Source of the DNA: Diplolepis rosae
Lineage: Eukaryota; Arthropoda; Insecta; Hymenoptera; Diplolepididae
Length of the DNA stretch: 64,000 bases
Assembly: GCA_030998225.1 (NCBI GenBank)
Contig: JAPYXD010000680.1
Span: 13,268,001 to 13,332,000 of the forward strand
Reading direction: 5' to 3'
Below the pieces are notes generated by a model. That model worked only from the letters and a program-made list of their open reading frames with translations. It searched no databases and had not been told where the DNA came from. This document shows positions 1 through 10,982 of this stretch, piece after piece. Position numbers and translations under genes: made by a program. Position 1 is the first letter of the stretch. Each line of letters starts with the position of its first letter.

Positions 1-1480
1 GCCCTCGTATTATTCACGTCATTTCAATATCTTAAGGTAGTACGATCACGAAAATTAGACGTCAGGCAAAAATAGATAATTTTGCTTTCAAGAATAGCAA
101 TATTATTACTGAAGGGCTAATTTGAAAGAGAAAAGATTATTTTTCATGAAAAAAATTTGAAACACAAAAAAATAATGTTATTAATAAATTTTATTTTTGC
201 CCAAACTTATTTTCTTATCGCTTCAAGCTAAATTTTTAAAAATGGTGCGATTCTAATAAATCACGGTTCATTTCTTTAGGAAAAAGATTCTCTACAACTT
301 TACCGGTTTCGATTTTTGAAAATGAATTCTTTAATGGCTGAAATTATAAAAAAACAATTTTTCAAAACAAAATTTTTATAAAGAAATTGCTGTATTTGAT
401 GATAATTTAATTTCAAAAATCGGAAACGGTAAAGTTGTAGAGAATCTTTTTCCTAAAAAAATGAACCGTGATTTATTAGAATCGCATCATTTTTAAAAAT
501 TTGGCTCGAAGCAATAAGAAAATAAGTTTGGTCAAAAATAAAATTTATTAATAACATTATTTTTTTGTGTTTCAAATTTTTTTCATAAAAAATAATCTTT
601 TTTCTTTCGAATTAGCCCTTCAATAATAATATTGCTATTCTTGGAAGCAAAATTATCTATTTTTGCCTGAGGTCTAATTTTCGTGATCGTACTACCTTAA
701 GACTTAAGTAAAGACTGGAATATTCATTAAAAGTAGGAGACGTGTTTCTTTGGCAAATAGCAAACGATTTTGGAACGCCTTTTCTAAATTTTGTAAATTT
801 TTATTCATTTCAAAAGAGTTGTACACTGTTTACATTAATAGGTTTTATAAAACTGTAATTAGGTTCATAAAAGTTTTTCCTGGAAATTTAGAATAAGATG
901 TAACGCTAGCTTCGTGTTATAGTTGACAAAATTGAATCATCATAAAATTTCACGTAGAATGTCCCATAATTAACAGTAAATTATAATCACGTTAACACTC
1001 CTGATGTTGAAGTTGACAGTTCATTTTCACATTTCTATCACATATAAAAAGGTATATTTATGCTGAATTTAGCCCCCACTTTTTTTAACGAGTGTCCACA
1101 TTTCATGATTTCCTAAGTCCGAAGAAAGGGTTTTTTGAATCCTGCTGTCCATCTGTCGCTGTCGTCGTTGTCGTCGTTGTCTACCGACACGATAACTTGC
1201 AGGAATCCTCAGATTGGAATGCGCTTTCGTTTTCTTTACCAGAGCCCAAAAATTGAGGAAAAATTCGTTAACCAGCCATATCTGACCAAAATTTCAAAAA
1301 TTAAAGTATTTTTGGTATTTTTGAAAGCTATTTTTCAGAAAAATCCAATATTTTAATAATATTTTCTGATGGTTCTCAGAAAGCTCTATAAATAGTCTTC
1401 ATACAATTTTTCAATAAAACAAAAATAGAAGAGGTACACCATTTAAAAAAAAATTTTAATTCATTTTTCACTCAATGTAT
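1..1480. repeat. Dispersed repeat family A, copy 1 (interrupted by a palindromic MITE)
   Basis: Bases 1-31 plus about 702-1480 match 38940-39560 at moderate identity: the same order of landmarks appears, including the CTTAAG site, TAAAGACTGGAATATT, the block around GTTAACACTCCTGAT and the block around GTTAACCAGCCATATCTGAC. A part of the same family, around CAAATCGCATGATAAAAGG, lies near 3120-3200. It also shares the GTTCGTTAACCAGCC block with family B (4129-5490), so A and B are related. Only short, unconserved reading frames occur. Element class unknown. Confidence 0.75.
36..696. mobile_element. 661-bp palindromic MITE flanked by TTAA
   Basis: The element is almost entirely a fold-back: the left arm starting GGTAGTACGATCACGAAAA is answered by its reverse complement ending at 696, with a loop near 320-410. 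TTAA flanks it at 32-35 and 697-700, extendable to CTTAAG on both sides. The related repeat at 38940-39000 holds the same flanks with a single CTTAAG and no insert, so this is an empty site. TTAA targeting fits piggyBac or Kolobok type elements; no transposase is encoded. Half of a related unit lies at about 41617-41725. Confidence 0.8.
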
Positions 1481-4128
1481 ACAAGATACGAAAAAACGTT
1501 TTTATACAAAATTATTCAAAAGAAAAAGTTCTATAAATTTGCATTTCCACATTTTTTGATAAGATGTATATTTTTAGTTTCAATTTAAAAAAAAAACTTG
1601 AAAATCAAAAATTTGATTTTTTAACTAAAATATACGAGTTATGGAAAAATCGTAAGAATCCGAAATTGTTTGCTCAAATAAGTACTACAACTTTGTATTC
1701 ATAAATTTTTTTAAATTCTATATAAGATGAATTAACAGGAACCAAAAATAAAACGCAAAAGAAATAGGATGCGAAGAAATATGAAATCATGAAATTATGG
1801 AAATATATATGTTATAATACATCACAAGGAAATAATTTTAGGGTCATACTGATTTTTTCCTTTAAGGGAGTTACTCAGGATGAAGAATTAACGAACAGAG
1901 AAATCTTAAAATTTGCAGAGCGTTAGAGTATAATTAAATAATTATCCGTACGAAATTTCAAGGTCTGAGGTGGGTTTTTTAGTGAGATATTCATATTTCT
2001 ATTTTGCGCTTCTCTAGTTGATTCAACATGGGCTCTTATGAGAAATCGCGGAGTTTATCGTGTATTATCATTGATATCTTTTCAACTGCCAAACAGATCA
2101 TATTGGGATTTGAACAGTAGAACAATTAGATGTTCAGGAATAGTTATTAACTTTAATAACATTTAAAGGTGCGTTCTAAAAGTAATAACAAATACGATGA
2201 AGATTGGAAATTGCTGTGATTTTGGTCTTTGGTTATCTATGTGGCAACGTCGGATTCATAGGTTATGTGCGCGAAATATTCAAATGCATGCGTTATATCT
2301 TTTCAGCAGCTCGTACCAACTGGTGATTAAAATTTGTTATGGAAATCATGTTTTTAATAAATGAAATATAACATATTAATTATTCGTATGATAAATAAAC
2401 GAATTAAGTACATACAAACAACTTTATTTACATACAGATCATAATACGTAGTACGTAAAATCTTTCTCAATGACATACTAAATTTGTCTTATTTTCATAG
2501 TCTTGAATCGATATAACAATTTTTCAATACATATCTATTATCATCACAATCCTTCATTGATTATTATTTAGAATACTTGATACATATACAATAAATGTAT
2601 ACCAACTAAACTAAAGTAAATTAAGTATTTTGTTTTCAGATAATCACAGATTTTATTTTTAACCTTCCTATTATTTGTCACACAAATTTTCCCGTTTTTA
2701 TCAGCACCAAACAAACGAGATAATTCATTAAAACCATGTTCTTTGTATGCATCGATAACCATAGCTACCGTGATGTCAGAGGCAATCATTTTTTTCCTCA
2801 TTTGGAAGGATGTGCAGCTTTTTAATTAATTGTATAATTTCATGTCTGAGAAACATTTCTTAGGTACTGACGTGACCATATGTGCGACTGTACACCAGTG
2901 CGCACACGGACAAACAAGATGCGACGTTGCCAGATCAAGTACTACTGTAGTCATCCTGCGTGGTGTGAGTAACTCCCTTAAGTCACGTGTCTTCTTTCCT
3001 TGTTTTCGGTTGTGAATCTCGAGTGCGAAGCGCAAGTGTCGTGATAAGAATGTATTCCTCAAATCTGTTTTTATCTCAGCACGTCAGGTTTTAGAGTTTT
3101 TCAGTTAAAATTTGTTTTCGAAAAATCACAAATCGCATGATAAAAGGTTCTTAACATAGAACCCATTGATTATTTTGTTTTCTCGATATCTTATTAAGAC
3201 GATCCAGTCTCAGCTACAATAAAATAATCATTAACTCATTATGTCTCTTCCCATATATTTTATTCTATTATTTTATTATGATCACATTGTTGAATTCACG
3301 AAATGATTCTATTTAATTTCAATTATTTATAGTAAGCAAGCACTGACGCGATTTTGCGTAATCAGTGAGGGCATTTAAACTAATGAAAATATTTGTGTCT
3401 ATGTCTCGCTCCTAAATAGTTACTTTCCTATTTTAATGTTTGTGTCTTCTCTTTTCCTCTAATAGCTGGATGCATGCAAATGCAAAAGGGCATTTTTCTT
3501 GGGAAATTCAGATAGGTAGGGATTGATAGGGACAAATAAAAAATAAACCGAGGTGACGAGGGAAGTCAAGAATCGACGAAAATCACTTCGCCAGGAAGAC
3601 CTACTTCTATGTAGGATGAAGTGTCGCATTCGGACCATTTCTTGAAAAAACGGAGCCCGTCTCTCGCCTAGGTGTATTGTAGCATCACTTGGACGATAGA
3701 CTTGGAGAATCCGCTTGTCACATGCGGACCAACTTTCCCAGTTAGGGAGTTAAGAGCAACGACCTAAAATTCTCTTGTGTGTTCGGTAGAGTTGCAATTC
3801 TAGTGTTCGTGTTTGAAAAAGTTAAGTGTTTGCTTCTTTCCTCCAAAGATTCCTCCACAAGAGTTCCCTTGAAAGCGATAAATTCGTAACATCGGAACTG
3901 CTCGTAAAACATCCCTTCCTTACTAGTGGAACTGCTTTGAAGCCTCTTGGGACATCGCAGTTTCCACAAGTCCCACCATCTCTACACCTTTTGTTAGGCA
4001 GGACACCGGAATCCAAAAAACCCAAAAATATTGATTTTTTGGCCACGAACTCACAATTTTTGGATCCCTTGTTGCGAGAACCTTATCATTAACTTTTTTC
4101 AGTGATTCTTTCGAGCGCTAGAGTTTTT
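1480..4128. other. Non-coding stretch with repeat scraps
   Basis: AT-rich sequence with no recognisable gene. It holds a family A scrap near 3120-3200 and, at about 3012-3060, a short piece of family B recognised by a GTGCGAAGCGC word followed by GATAAGAATGT. The ORF at 3826-4092 has an equally open antisense frame and no recognisable domain; I do not call it. Confidence 0.5.
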
Positions 4129-4278
4129 ACATTCTCATCATGGTTGAGAAGGTATTGGTTTTATGTGAAAAATGACTTTCGAAATTTTCATCAAATCTTT
4201 ACGTTTTGAGACCACCTGAGTCATAAAAAACGGTTTTTACGAAAGTATCTGTCTGTCTGTCTGTTTGTCTGTCTGTCC

Positions 4279-4312
<34 letters not shown>

Positions 4313-5490
4313 AGGTCGTGTGCAGCATAACACTCGATAGAATTATCAGATTGAATTGAGCTTTGGTACACTTTATCGGAGCCGAAAAAGTAAGGACAAG
4401 TTCGTTAACCAGCCACATCGAATCAAAATTGAGGGATTGAGCACTACTTTTGTGTTTTTGAAAATAATTTTTTGAAAAAATCAAAAATTTCAATACTGGT
4501 TTTTGATAATGCTCATAAATCTCTACAAATTATCCTGATAATATTTTTTGATTAAATCAAAATTAGAAATGATACAGCACATTAAACCTTGAAAATTTGA
4601 ATTGTAACATTTTTTCATAAGATGCATATTTTTCTTTTTAATTTAAAAAACAAGTATTGAAAATCCAAAATTCAATTTTTTAACAATAATATGTGAAATA
4701 CGAAATAAGCTTAAGAATACAAAGTTGTTCGTTTCAAAAAGATCTACAAATTTTGTTTCACACAGTTTCTGAAAAAACATATATTTTTCGTTTCAATTCC
4801 AAAAAATACGATTAAAATTCAATAATTCCATTTTTTACACAAAATATATGAGATACATAAAAAACGTTTAGATGAAAAATTATTTGCCTAAATGAGGTCT
4901 ACACATTCTTATTAAGAAATTTCTCGACAGGATGTATATTTTATGTTTTGATTTTGAATATTGAAAAAATTCGATTTTTTTCACCAAAATATGTGAGATA
5001 CGAAATAAGCGTTGCTCTGCAAAATCGTTTCCTTAAATAAAGTCTACGATTGTTTTTTCTTTTTGAGATATTTGGAAGAAAATAAATTTATCAATAATTA
5101 TGTATTTTATTAAAAAGTTACAAAAATGCATACAGAAAATCGAGCGCGAAGCGCGAGTGTCATGATGAGAATGTGTTCCTTAAGGCCGATAGAGCCTTAA
5201 GTAAATTGAATTTCCTGTTTCACTTAAATTCAAAAAGAAATTGAGTGACTTTGAGAAAATGTGTAATTCACATCATCTGTAATATTATTATAAAATTGGT
5301 TCGAGCTTCAGTATTAAATTATAAGAAATAAACTTAAATGCATGCGAAGAGCACAAGACCGAGCTCGAAGCGCGAGGTCCAGGAAAAATGGAGCGCGAAG
5401 CGCGACGATCAAATCGCGCGACCTAGGCGCGCTCAAACTTGCGAGCGAAGCGAGCTGCGCGCGATGAGAATGTGCCCGCTAAGCGGACAG
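4129..5490 (+). repeat. Dispersed repeat family B, longest forward copy
   Basis: This is the counterpart, in opposite orientation, of 58010-59420. Order of parts: an end with ACATTCTCATCATGG, a conserved block ending in a CTGT microsatellite (about 4248-4312), AT-rich middle, a block with CTTAAGG...AGAGCCTTAAG, then a CG-rich end built from AGCGCGAAGCGCG words. The word GATGAGAATGT appears inverted at one end (4129), near 5165, and near the other end (5463-5473). Homology between the two long copies extends slightly past that last word. No long ORF; element class unknown. Confidence 0.75.
4248..4312. repeat. CTGT microsatellite inside family B
   Basis: About 16 near-perfect CTGT units with a few transitions. 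The same position in the inverted copies carries only short runs (about 30885-30915 and 59283-59300), so array length varies between copies. Confidence 0.9.
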
Positions 5491-6540
5491 ATTTTTTTTT
5501 ATCAAAGTAGAAAAGAGTTTCACATGCATCGGGGACTCGGTACACGGAAAAAAATCAACTGTCAACTTGAACATCTGGAGTGTTAAACTGATTATATTGT
5601 AGTTTTAACTGTGGGATAAAATTCTACATGGTGTAAAGTGCTATCTGTGAAGTGTAAAAACTAGATGTTCAGCTTGACTTTCCCAGAGTGTATGAGAATC
5701 CTGGAATGTAAACCTGAGTATCTCAAGAGCGTTAGCTCGATTATCTCGGAGTATAAGTGCTGACAGGTTAACTATTTCAGAATGTAAACCTGACATTCGG
5801 TCGATACTCAAACAGACTATACGTCTTTGCACATGGCAACAAGCAAAAGCCTTGAACTTGAAAATTAAAAATAAAGTCAGATCGAAGCTATCGCCGTAAT
5901 AATTTCCTAATAAACAATTTTAATTTCCTAGTCCACGCGCGCGATAGCAAAACAAAGCACGAGGTTGTTGAACTCTAAGTACTCAGGTGAAGGTACACTG
6001 TCAAAACACGGGTCGAAGTTCGATAACACGACTCAGCTGACTTTGACATTAAGCAGTATGACTCGTTCATGAGGGATACGGAATTTGTGTGTCTGTCTCT
6101 TTAATAATAAAATCAGAAAATAAATTGAAGGAAAATAAAGTCTGATGTTATTAAATAAAATTAAAAGCGAATCGATATTATTACCAGGCAATAAGTTGGA
6201 ATAATTTTGATTCATTAATTTGGAATAAAACAAAGGCCGTGAAATATACATGTTTTTTTATGCATAATAACAGAATAATAGGATGTAAGAAAACATTCCC
6301 CGTTAAAAATATTTAGTACTCAACAATTAAAAAGTTCATAGGTTTGAATTATTTTACAAGTTAAGAAAATTAGTAATATAGTACAGGTAAAGGCAAATAC
6401 TTAGTAAATTCGAAATATGTTCATCATGAATTTAATTACTACTCATTAAAAAGATATTAAAATTGATAATTTTACTGAAGCATGTGCATTTGCGTATTGA
6501 ATTTCGAATGGAGGTTTTTTTTGATAAAATTTTGGACAAT
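5490..6540. other. Stretch without a recognised gene
   Basis: The 5540-5830 part has a terminal-looking TACACGGAAAAAAATC start and GTGT-rich text resembling insect MITE ends, but I could not find a matching inverted end. Nothing else is supported. Confidence 0.35.
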
Positions 6541-6663
6541 CAAAAATAGTCATGAAGAAATTTTCTGTGAAAAAAGGAACTCTTCCACTCCGCTGGGTAT
6601 CGAGCACAGGTCGTTTCGATTGCCGGTCGAATGCTCTGTCATCTGAACTACGGAAGTTCCACA
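6540..6663 (-). mobile_element. tRNA-derived SINE, copy 1
   Basis: On the minus strand, 6660 to about 6583 reads like a tRNA. An A-box-like stretch is seen as AGTTCAGATGACAGAGCA and a B-box-like stretch as GCTCGATACC. A 5-bp stem TTCGA/TCGAA flanks a 7-base loop with GGC in anticodon position, but the usual U33 is missing and the acceptor stem pairs poorly. It is followed by a shared tail (GTTCCTTTTTTCACAGAAAA) that no tRNA gene has. The tail and the second copy nearby make a SINE more likely than a tRNA gene. Confidence 0.5.
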
Positions 6664-6715
6664 ACTTTTCTCACAGAATCTTCTAAACGCCTATTCGGCT
6701 ACGGATGTATCATGA

Positions 6716-6815
6716 AAATTCGACCGGCAATCGAAAGGACCTGAGCTCGATACCCAGCGGAGTGGAAGCGTTCCTTTTTTCACAGAAAATTTCTTCAAAA
6801 ATCATGTTGAAAAAA
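6716..6815 (+). mobile_element. tRNA-derived SINE, copy 2 (head-to-head with copy 1)
   Basis: It repeats the 3' half of the tRNA-like region of copy 1 (TTCGACCGGCAATCGAAA, then the GCTCGATACC B-box word) and the same ACAGAAAATTTCTTCA tail, in the opposite orientation. The A-box half is not recognisable. A more diverged copy is at 37443-37510. Confidence 0.5.
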
Positions 6816-7434
6816 TTCCATCTAGTCTTACGAGACGTTACATTAATTTTAAATCGCAGGTTGGTAAGGTCGATATGGTAGAGTTCCGTTATCACGTAGA
6901 GTGATACAATCTTCTAATCATCAACATAATCGACTGAAATGATTTAGAAAAATTGGTTAAAAAATATTGATGTAAGTCACTGAGAGGAATTTTTTTTCGG
7001 TAGTAAAATTCATCTCAAAAGAAAAAAAAAGGAAAAAAAAGAGGATTCCTAATGGCGTTTGTCTTATTCGAACGAAACGAATAAAGGAAAAGAGAATAAG
7101 GAAAATCAACCTGTACTCGGCGATTTTTCTTTCAAAATAGAACATTTTATTTTGATTATCAAATTATTTTTTTTACTCTGATTATTAAGTAATTACCCAT
7201 TAAGATTTAAGAGATTATAATAGTTATTTAAGTTGTCAACATAATGTTAGGAAAATTAGAATAGGCTAAATATTATTTTTGAAACTGGCTAATGTTTGAC
7301 AATAATAATTGCTGACTGGAGTAGGCAACGTTTATTTCTAGGTTTAAATTGAAAGCGTTAGTGAATATCTTTGTGCCACTATTTTTCTAGTCACATATTC
7401 TTTTTTTAATTATTATTATTTAACGAACAATAGG
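6816..7434. other. AT-rich non-coding sequence upstream of gag
   Basis: No gene seen. A left LTR and primer binding site of the following gypsy-type element would be expected here, but I found no segment repeated downstream of the integrase, so none is called. Confidence 0.4.
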
Positions 7435-7956
7435 ATGGCGAACTCTGATAATCAGCTTAAAAGTTCCTTGAAACAATCACAATCCATGATGACTAATAGT
7501 TTCAACATGGGCGAGTTGTTGAGGAAAACTACCCAGTTGCTAGCTAGAAATTATAAGGGTTCCGATGGCCAAAATGCGGCGCTAGACTTATCATTAAATG
7601 AAAATAATGTAACACGCGAATCCGTTGATAATGAGTCATGTTGTTCATCTTTACACGTTGAAGAAATAATAGACTCTGGTGAAAAAGACATTGCCGAACT
7701 CGATGGAATGTTGCTAAAACTGAAATCTATCGAAGTTAAAATAAAAAGCGTTGCAAATAATCGAGCTAAAGTAATAGATGCGGTGAAGAGAAATTCAAAT
7801 AAGATATCCGATTTAAAGCGAAATACGTCGAAACAATTCAATGGATTTACCGATTTAATTGTGGACAGGATGGATAGCTGCGAGCAAATGCGTAAAGCGG
7901 AATGCGAATATAAAAATCTAGAATTAGCAAAAAATGTAAAAAAAGTTGAAGCTTAA
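7435..7956 (+). CDS. Gag N-terminal part, 173 aa
   Basis: The ATG at 7435 opens a hydrophilic 173-residue protein with a helical, Lys/Glu-rich second half (about residues 80-170) that looks like coiled coil. No known motif is visible. Its place directly before a capsid-like reading frame in another phase suggests it is the N-terminal region of Gag from the gypsy-type element. It ends in TAA at 7954. Coding-like sequence resumes in a different frame at about 8040 with more coiled-coil-like text, so the original protein was probably longer and a frame change separates the parts. It could also be a small accessory ORF of the element. Confidence 0.5.
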   Translation: MANSDNQLKSSLKQSQSMMTNSFNMGELLRKTTQLLARNYKGSDGQNAALDLSLNENNVTRESVDNESCCSSLHVEEIIDSGEKDIAELDGMLLKLKSIEVKIKSVANNRAKVIDAVKRNSNKISDLKRNTSKQFNGFTDLIVDRMDSCEQMRKAECEYKNLELAKNVKKVEA

Positions 7957-8040
7957 ATAAAGACATTGAGTGAGGCTTCTGAAGAACGTCACTGTTTATC
8001 TGGTGATCTTATTGCGAAGAAAATAGTACATAAAAACAAA

Positions 8041-9194
8041 TTAAGCATCTGGAAGACCACCAGTTTGTGTTAGAAAATAAACTACAGAAAAACCTGGGTA
8101 GTTTTTCGGCAGTCTCACCTTGGATAAACAAATATCCTATGCCGAGATTCTCTGGGCATAGGCGCGAAAGGCCCATGCGATTTTTAAAAGATTTCGAACG
8201 ATACATTAGTGCAACTGACATAAATACTGATGATTTTAATTACGTCATTTTTGCGTGCCTAGAGGGCATTGCTAGAGAGTGGTGGGAATTAGTTTCTTCA
8301 GAGCAAGAAAATATTATGTCTTTCAGAGAAAAATTCATAAAGAAATACTGGAACGAGAACATATGCTATCAGATTAGCTCCGAATTGCAGTTTGGGAAAT
8401 AAATTCCAAATAGTAATCTATCGCGAGTAGAATATGCAATTAAGACGATAAATAATGCTAATGATTTAATTCCACCACCCTCAGAGGCAGAAATCGTGGC
8501 TAAACTATCTAAGCATTATGGTGATGATATACGTACCACCATGATTATTAGAAACATAAACACTGACGATAATTTAATTGAATTGCTTGACGCGTTCGAT
8601 CAAGCAGGGTCATCGAATTTAAATGCTGGCAATAATGGCTCCAGCAATTTTTATAATCATTCGTCTTTCTCAAATGCTTACAGGCAGACACATTTCTCTC
8701 GTGGGAACGATTATAGACAGCGCAATAATCAGATACATGTATATGCTAATAATCATGAAATAACGCCAAACAATGTTCAAAGAAATGTAAATTATGATCG
8801 TGGATCCGGTTTCAGTCCAAACGGATATAGAAGTTATCCAACTTCTTTTGCCAGCAATAACTCTTGATTTGATAGTCGTGACTTAAATCTTTTAGTCCAT
8901 CTTGGCGCAAACCGGGTCCACGATAATAATGGACGGAATATAAAAGGAAGAAATTATAATTCGAGGCCAAGCGGTAATGGATGCTTTCAAAATGGTGTGT
9001 ATCATCGAAATAATAATGTAAATACCCCGTTTAGAGGTGTTGACGAATCTAGGCAGCCTCGAAACGGCGATAGCGTTGCCCCGCGGGGCAGCTCCAGAAA
9101 CGTGAATGATGGAATAAGAAAAGTGCGTATGGTTTCTAACGCGCCACGCACAACGCAAGGGCGTAGCGATGGAAATCCAAATATATTACCATAA
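8041..9194 (+). pseudogene. Gag capsid and nucleocapsid region with two nonsense codons
   Basis: One frame runs from about 8041 to 9194, broken only by TAA at 8400-8402 and TGA at 8865-8867. The first part carries capsid-like words of LTR-element Gag: PRFSGHRRERPMRFLKDFE, then EWWELV and FREKFIKKYWNE, which match the usual W-W and F...F..K pattern. The C-terminal third is Asn/Arg/Ser-rich and basic, so it could bind nucleic acid, but no CCHC zinc knuckle is visible. Gag normally assembles the cytoplasmic particle that holds the element RNA. Two stops in about 380 codons indicate a fairly young loss of function compared with pol. Confidence 0.75.
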
Positions 9195-9293
9195 GTGATA
9201 GCGAAGCAGGGATTTCAAATATTGTCAATAATGTCGACATATTAGATAACCAGGGAAACTAGGTAGCCCTGAGCAGTTAATATCAATGTATTA

Positions 9294-10212
9294 CCAGGTG
9301 TACAAGTATGAAACCGGTAATTTTTTTGAGAAAATACACGTTTATTTAATAAAATGGTTATACATTCAATCTTCAAAGTAATGGCCATTGCTAGCCACAC
9401 ATTTTTCCCATCTCTCTGGCAAATTATGTATGCCTCGCCAAAAAAATTGTTCGTTTTTTGAGTCAAACCAGTCATCGAGCCATTTTTTCACATTTTCGTA
9501 CAAATCGAAGCGCTGTTCAGCAAGTGCTTGCACCATTGATGAAAATAAGTGGTAGTTAGATGGAGCCAAGTCTGGTGAATAAGCCGCATGGGGGAGGGCT
9601 TCCCAGCTGTACGAATTTACCAATTCCCGAGTCTTTTTGTTCGATGTGCTGGTGCATCGTCATCAAGAAAAATCACTTTGTGTTGCCTAGTTTGATATTC
9701 TGGACGTTTTTGGCGCAAAGCACGATTCAAATCGGCCAATTGTTGTTGGTAGTGTTGACCAGTAACTGCTTCACCTGGTTTCAGAAGGTCAAACCAGAAA
9801 ACACCCTTCTGATCCCAATCTTCGAACTTTTTTGGTAGTTTTCCACGATCTTCGTTTCTCACATCAAAATTACCACTTTTGAATTTTTTAAACCACTCGA
9901 AACACTGTGTTTTGCCTAGAGCATGCTGGCCGTAAGCTTCCACAAGCATTCGATGGGCTTCCAAAGCAGATTTCTTCAATTGGTAACAGAAAATCAATGA
10001 TGTCCGCGAATCGTAGTTTGAAGGCACAAAAATCGACATTTTTACTAGCGAAAAAAAATTAGTTGTTGTATGAAACTTGATTGTTTATGAACTGAATATT
10101 GTTGACAGAACTCAATGCGAAGAAATGGCGTCAATGATTTGGTTTGGCACAGCGTATAGTTTTACCTAGCGACACATAGATTTCATTACCGGTTTCATAC
10201 TTGTACAATTGG
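9294..10212 (-). mobile_element. mariner element copy a, inserted in the gypsy-type element
   Basis: 919 bp with inverted ends CCAGGTGTACAAGTATGAAA (left) and the slightly diverged partner at the right end (ACAATTGG in place of ACACCTGG), flanked by TA on both sides (9292-9293 and 10213-10214). Same family as 43647-44567 and 62896-63794. It splits gag from protease, so it arrived after the gypsy-type element. Confidence 0.9.
9366..10039 (-). pseudogene. mariner transposase, internally deleted (copy a)
   Basis: The start codon is at 10039 on the minus strand. The N-terminal helix-turn-helix region is recognisable (ALEAHRMLVEAYGQHAL, then CFEWFKKFKSGNFDVRNE). The protein then jumps from KKFED straight to WDQKGV, losing the second DNA-binding helix-turn-helix, the linker and the first catalytic Asp (normally in a TGDEKW-like motif). 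The second Asp region reads FLDDDAPAH. A frame change lies near 9620-9640. The third catalytic Asp is lost: APSNYH replaces APSDYH. The usual ending HYFED is present. The codon at WFDS is Ser here but a stop in copies b and c. Inactive; it could only be mobilised in trans. Confidence 0.9.
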
Positions 10213-10817
10213 TAGAGGCAAACCCAGGGTCGAATAACGTGAAAAGGCCTCTAGAATTAAATATTAGGGAGGACTTACTCGAGTCAGAAGATATTAAAAT
10301 CGTTGATAATGTTGACAAGTGCCCAAATATTAATGTTAAAACTCAAGAAGTTAAAACCGAAGCACTTATAGGCACTGGCAGCGAAATAACTTGCATATAC
10401 GAAAACTTTTTTGAAAATAATAAAAATAAATTTAAGAATTGCGAGATATTGCCAATTGTTGGCATGAGTGTGGTGGGCGCCACGGGCGTAAAACCTATAA
10501 AATTGAAGCATCAATTGTATGCGGATTTCAATTTAAACGAAGAAACGTATTCTTGCGTTTTTATAATAAAACCAAAAGTAAATAAAAATTGTATTCTGGG
10601 CCCGGATTTACTCAAAAAGTTGAAAGGAAGGATTGATATGGATCAAAATTATATTGTACTTCAAAATGAGGATAAACAAACTGAAATTGGATTTTTGAAT
10701 AATGAAGAAAAAAGCATAAGGCTTATCCATGAAATAAATATGGAGCCTGATGGGGGATTAACAAGTATTGATCCAAAGGACTTACTAATTGAAGATAATT
10801 ACCCAGAAAAAAAGTGA
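10209..10817 (+). pseudogene. Gypsy-type aspartic protease region with mutated active site
   Basis: Reading resumes after the mariner. At about residues 50-60 the retropepsin flap-side signature appears as LIGTGSE, where the family has (I/L)DTGSE: the catalytic Asp is Gly (codon about 10366-10368). The later GPDLLKKL resembles the ILG-(D/R/S)-(D/L) part near the protease C-terminus. In an intact element this enzyme cuts the Gag-Pol polyprotein. The frame stops at 10815; continuing sequence in another frame (about 10789-10986) leads into RT. Confidence 0.75.
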
Positions 10818-10982
10818 AGAATTTAGAAGTATTAAGGAATATGATCAAATCGAAGAAAAATACTGCATAACCGATGATGAAATTGAAGAAAAGGTGGGAA
10901 AATGCGAGCAACTTGACGAAGAAAAACAGATATTTTCATATTTTCCAAGAAACCCGGACGGATTTCGATATATGAACATAAG

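Noticed and set aside
3826..4092. 88-codon plus-strand ORF
   Set aside because: The opposite strand is equally open in two frames, no domain is visible and no copy is conserved elsewhere.
4221..4493. 90-codon minus-strand ORF
   Set aside because: It runs through the CTGT microsatellite and reads as RQTDRQTD repeats.
4129..5473. GATGAGAATGT as an 11-bp terminal inverted repeat of family B
   Set aside because: Homology between copies extends a little past this word at the CG-rich end, and the word also occurs internally, so it is not a clean terminus there.
6583..6660. tRNA gene on the minus strand
   Set aside because: A- and B-box-like words are present, but the acceptor stem is poor, U33 is missing and a second copy with the same tail points to a SINE.
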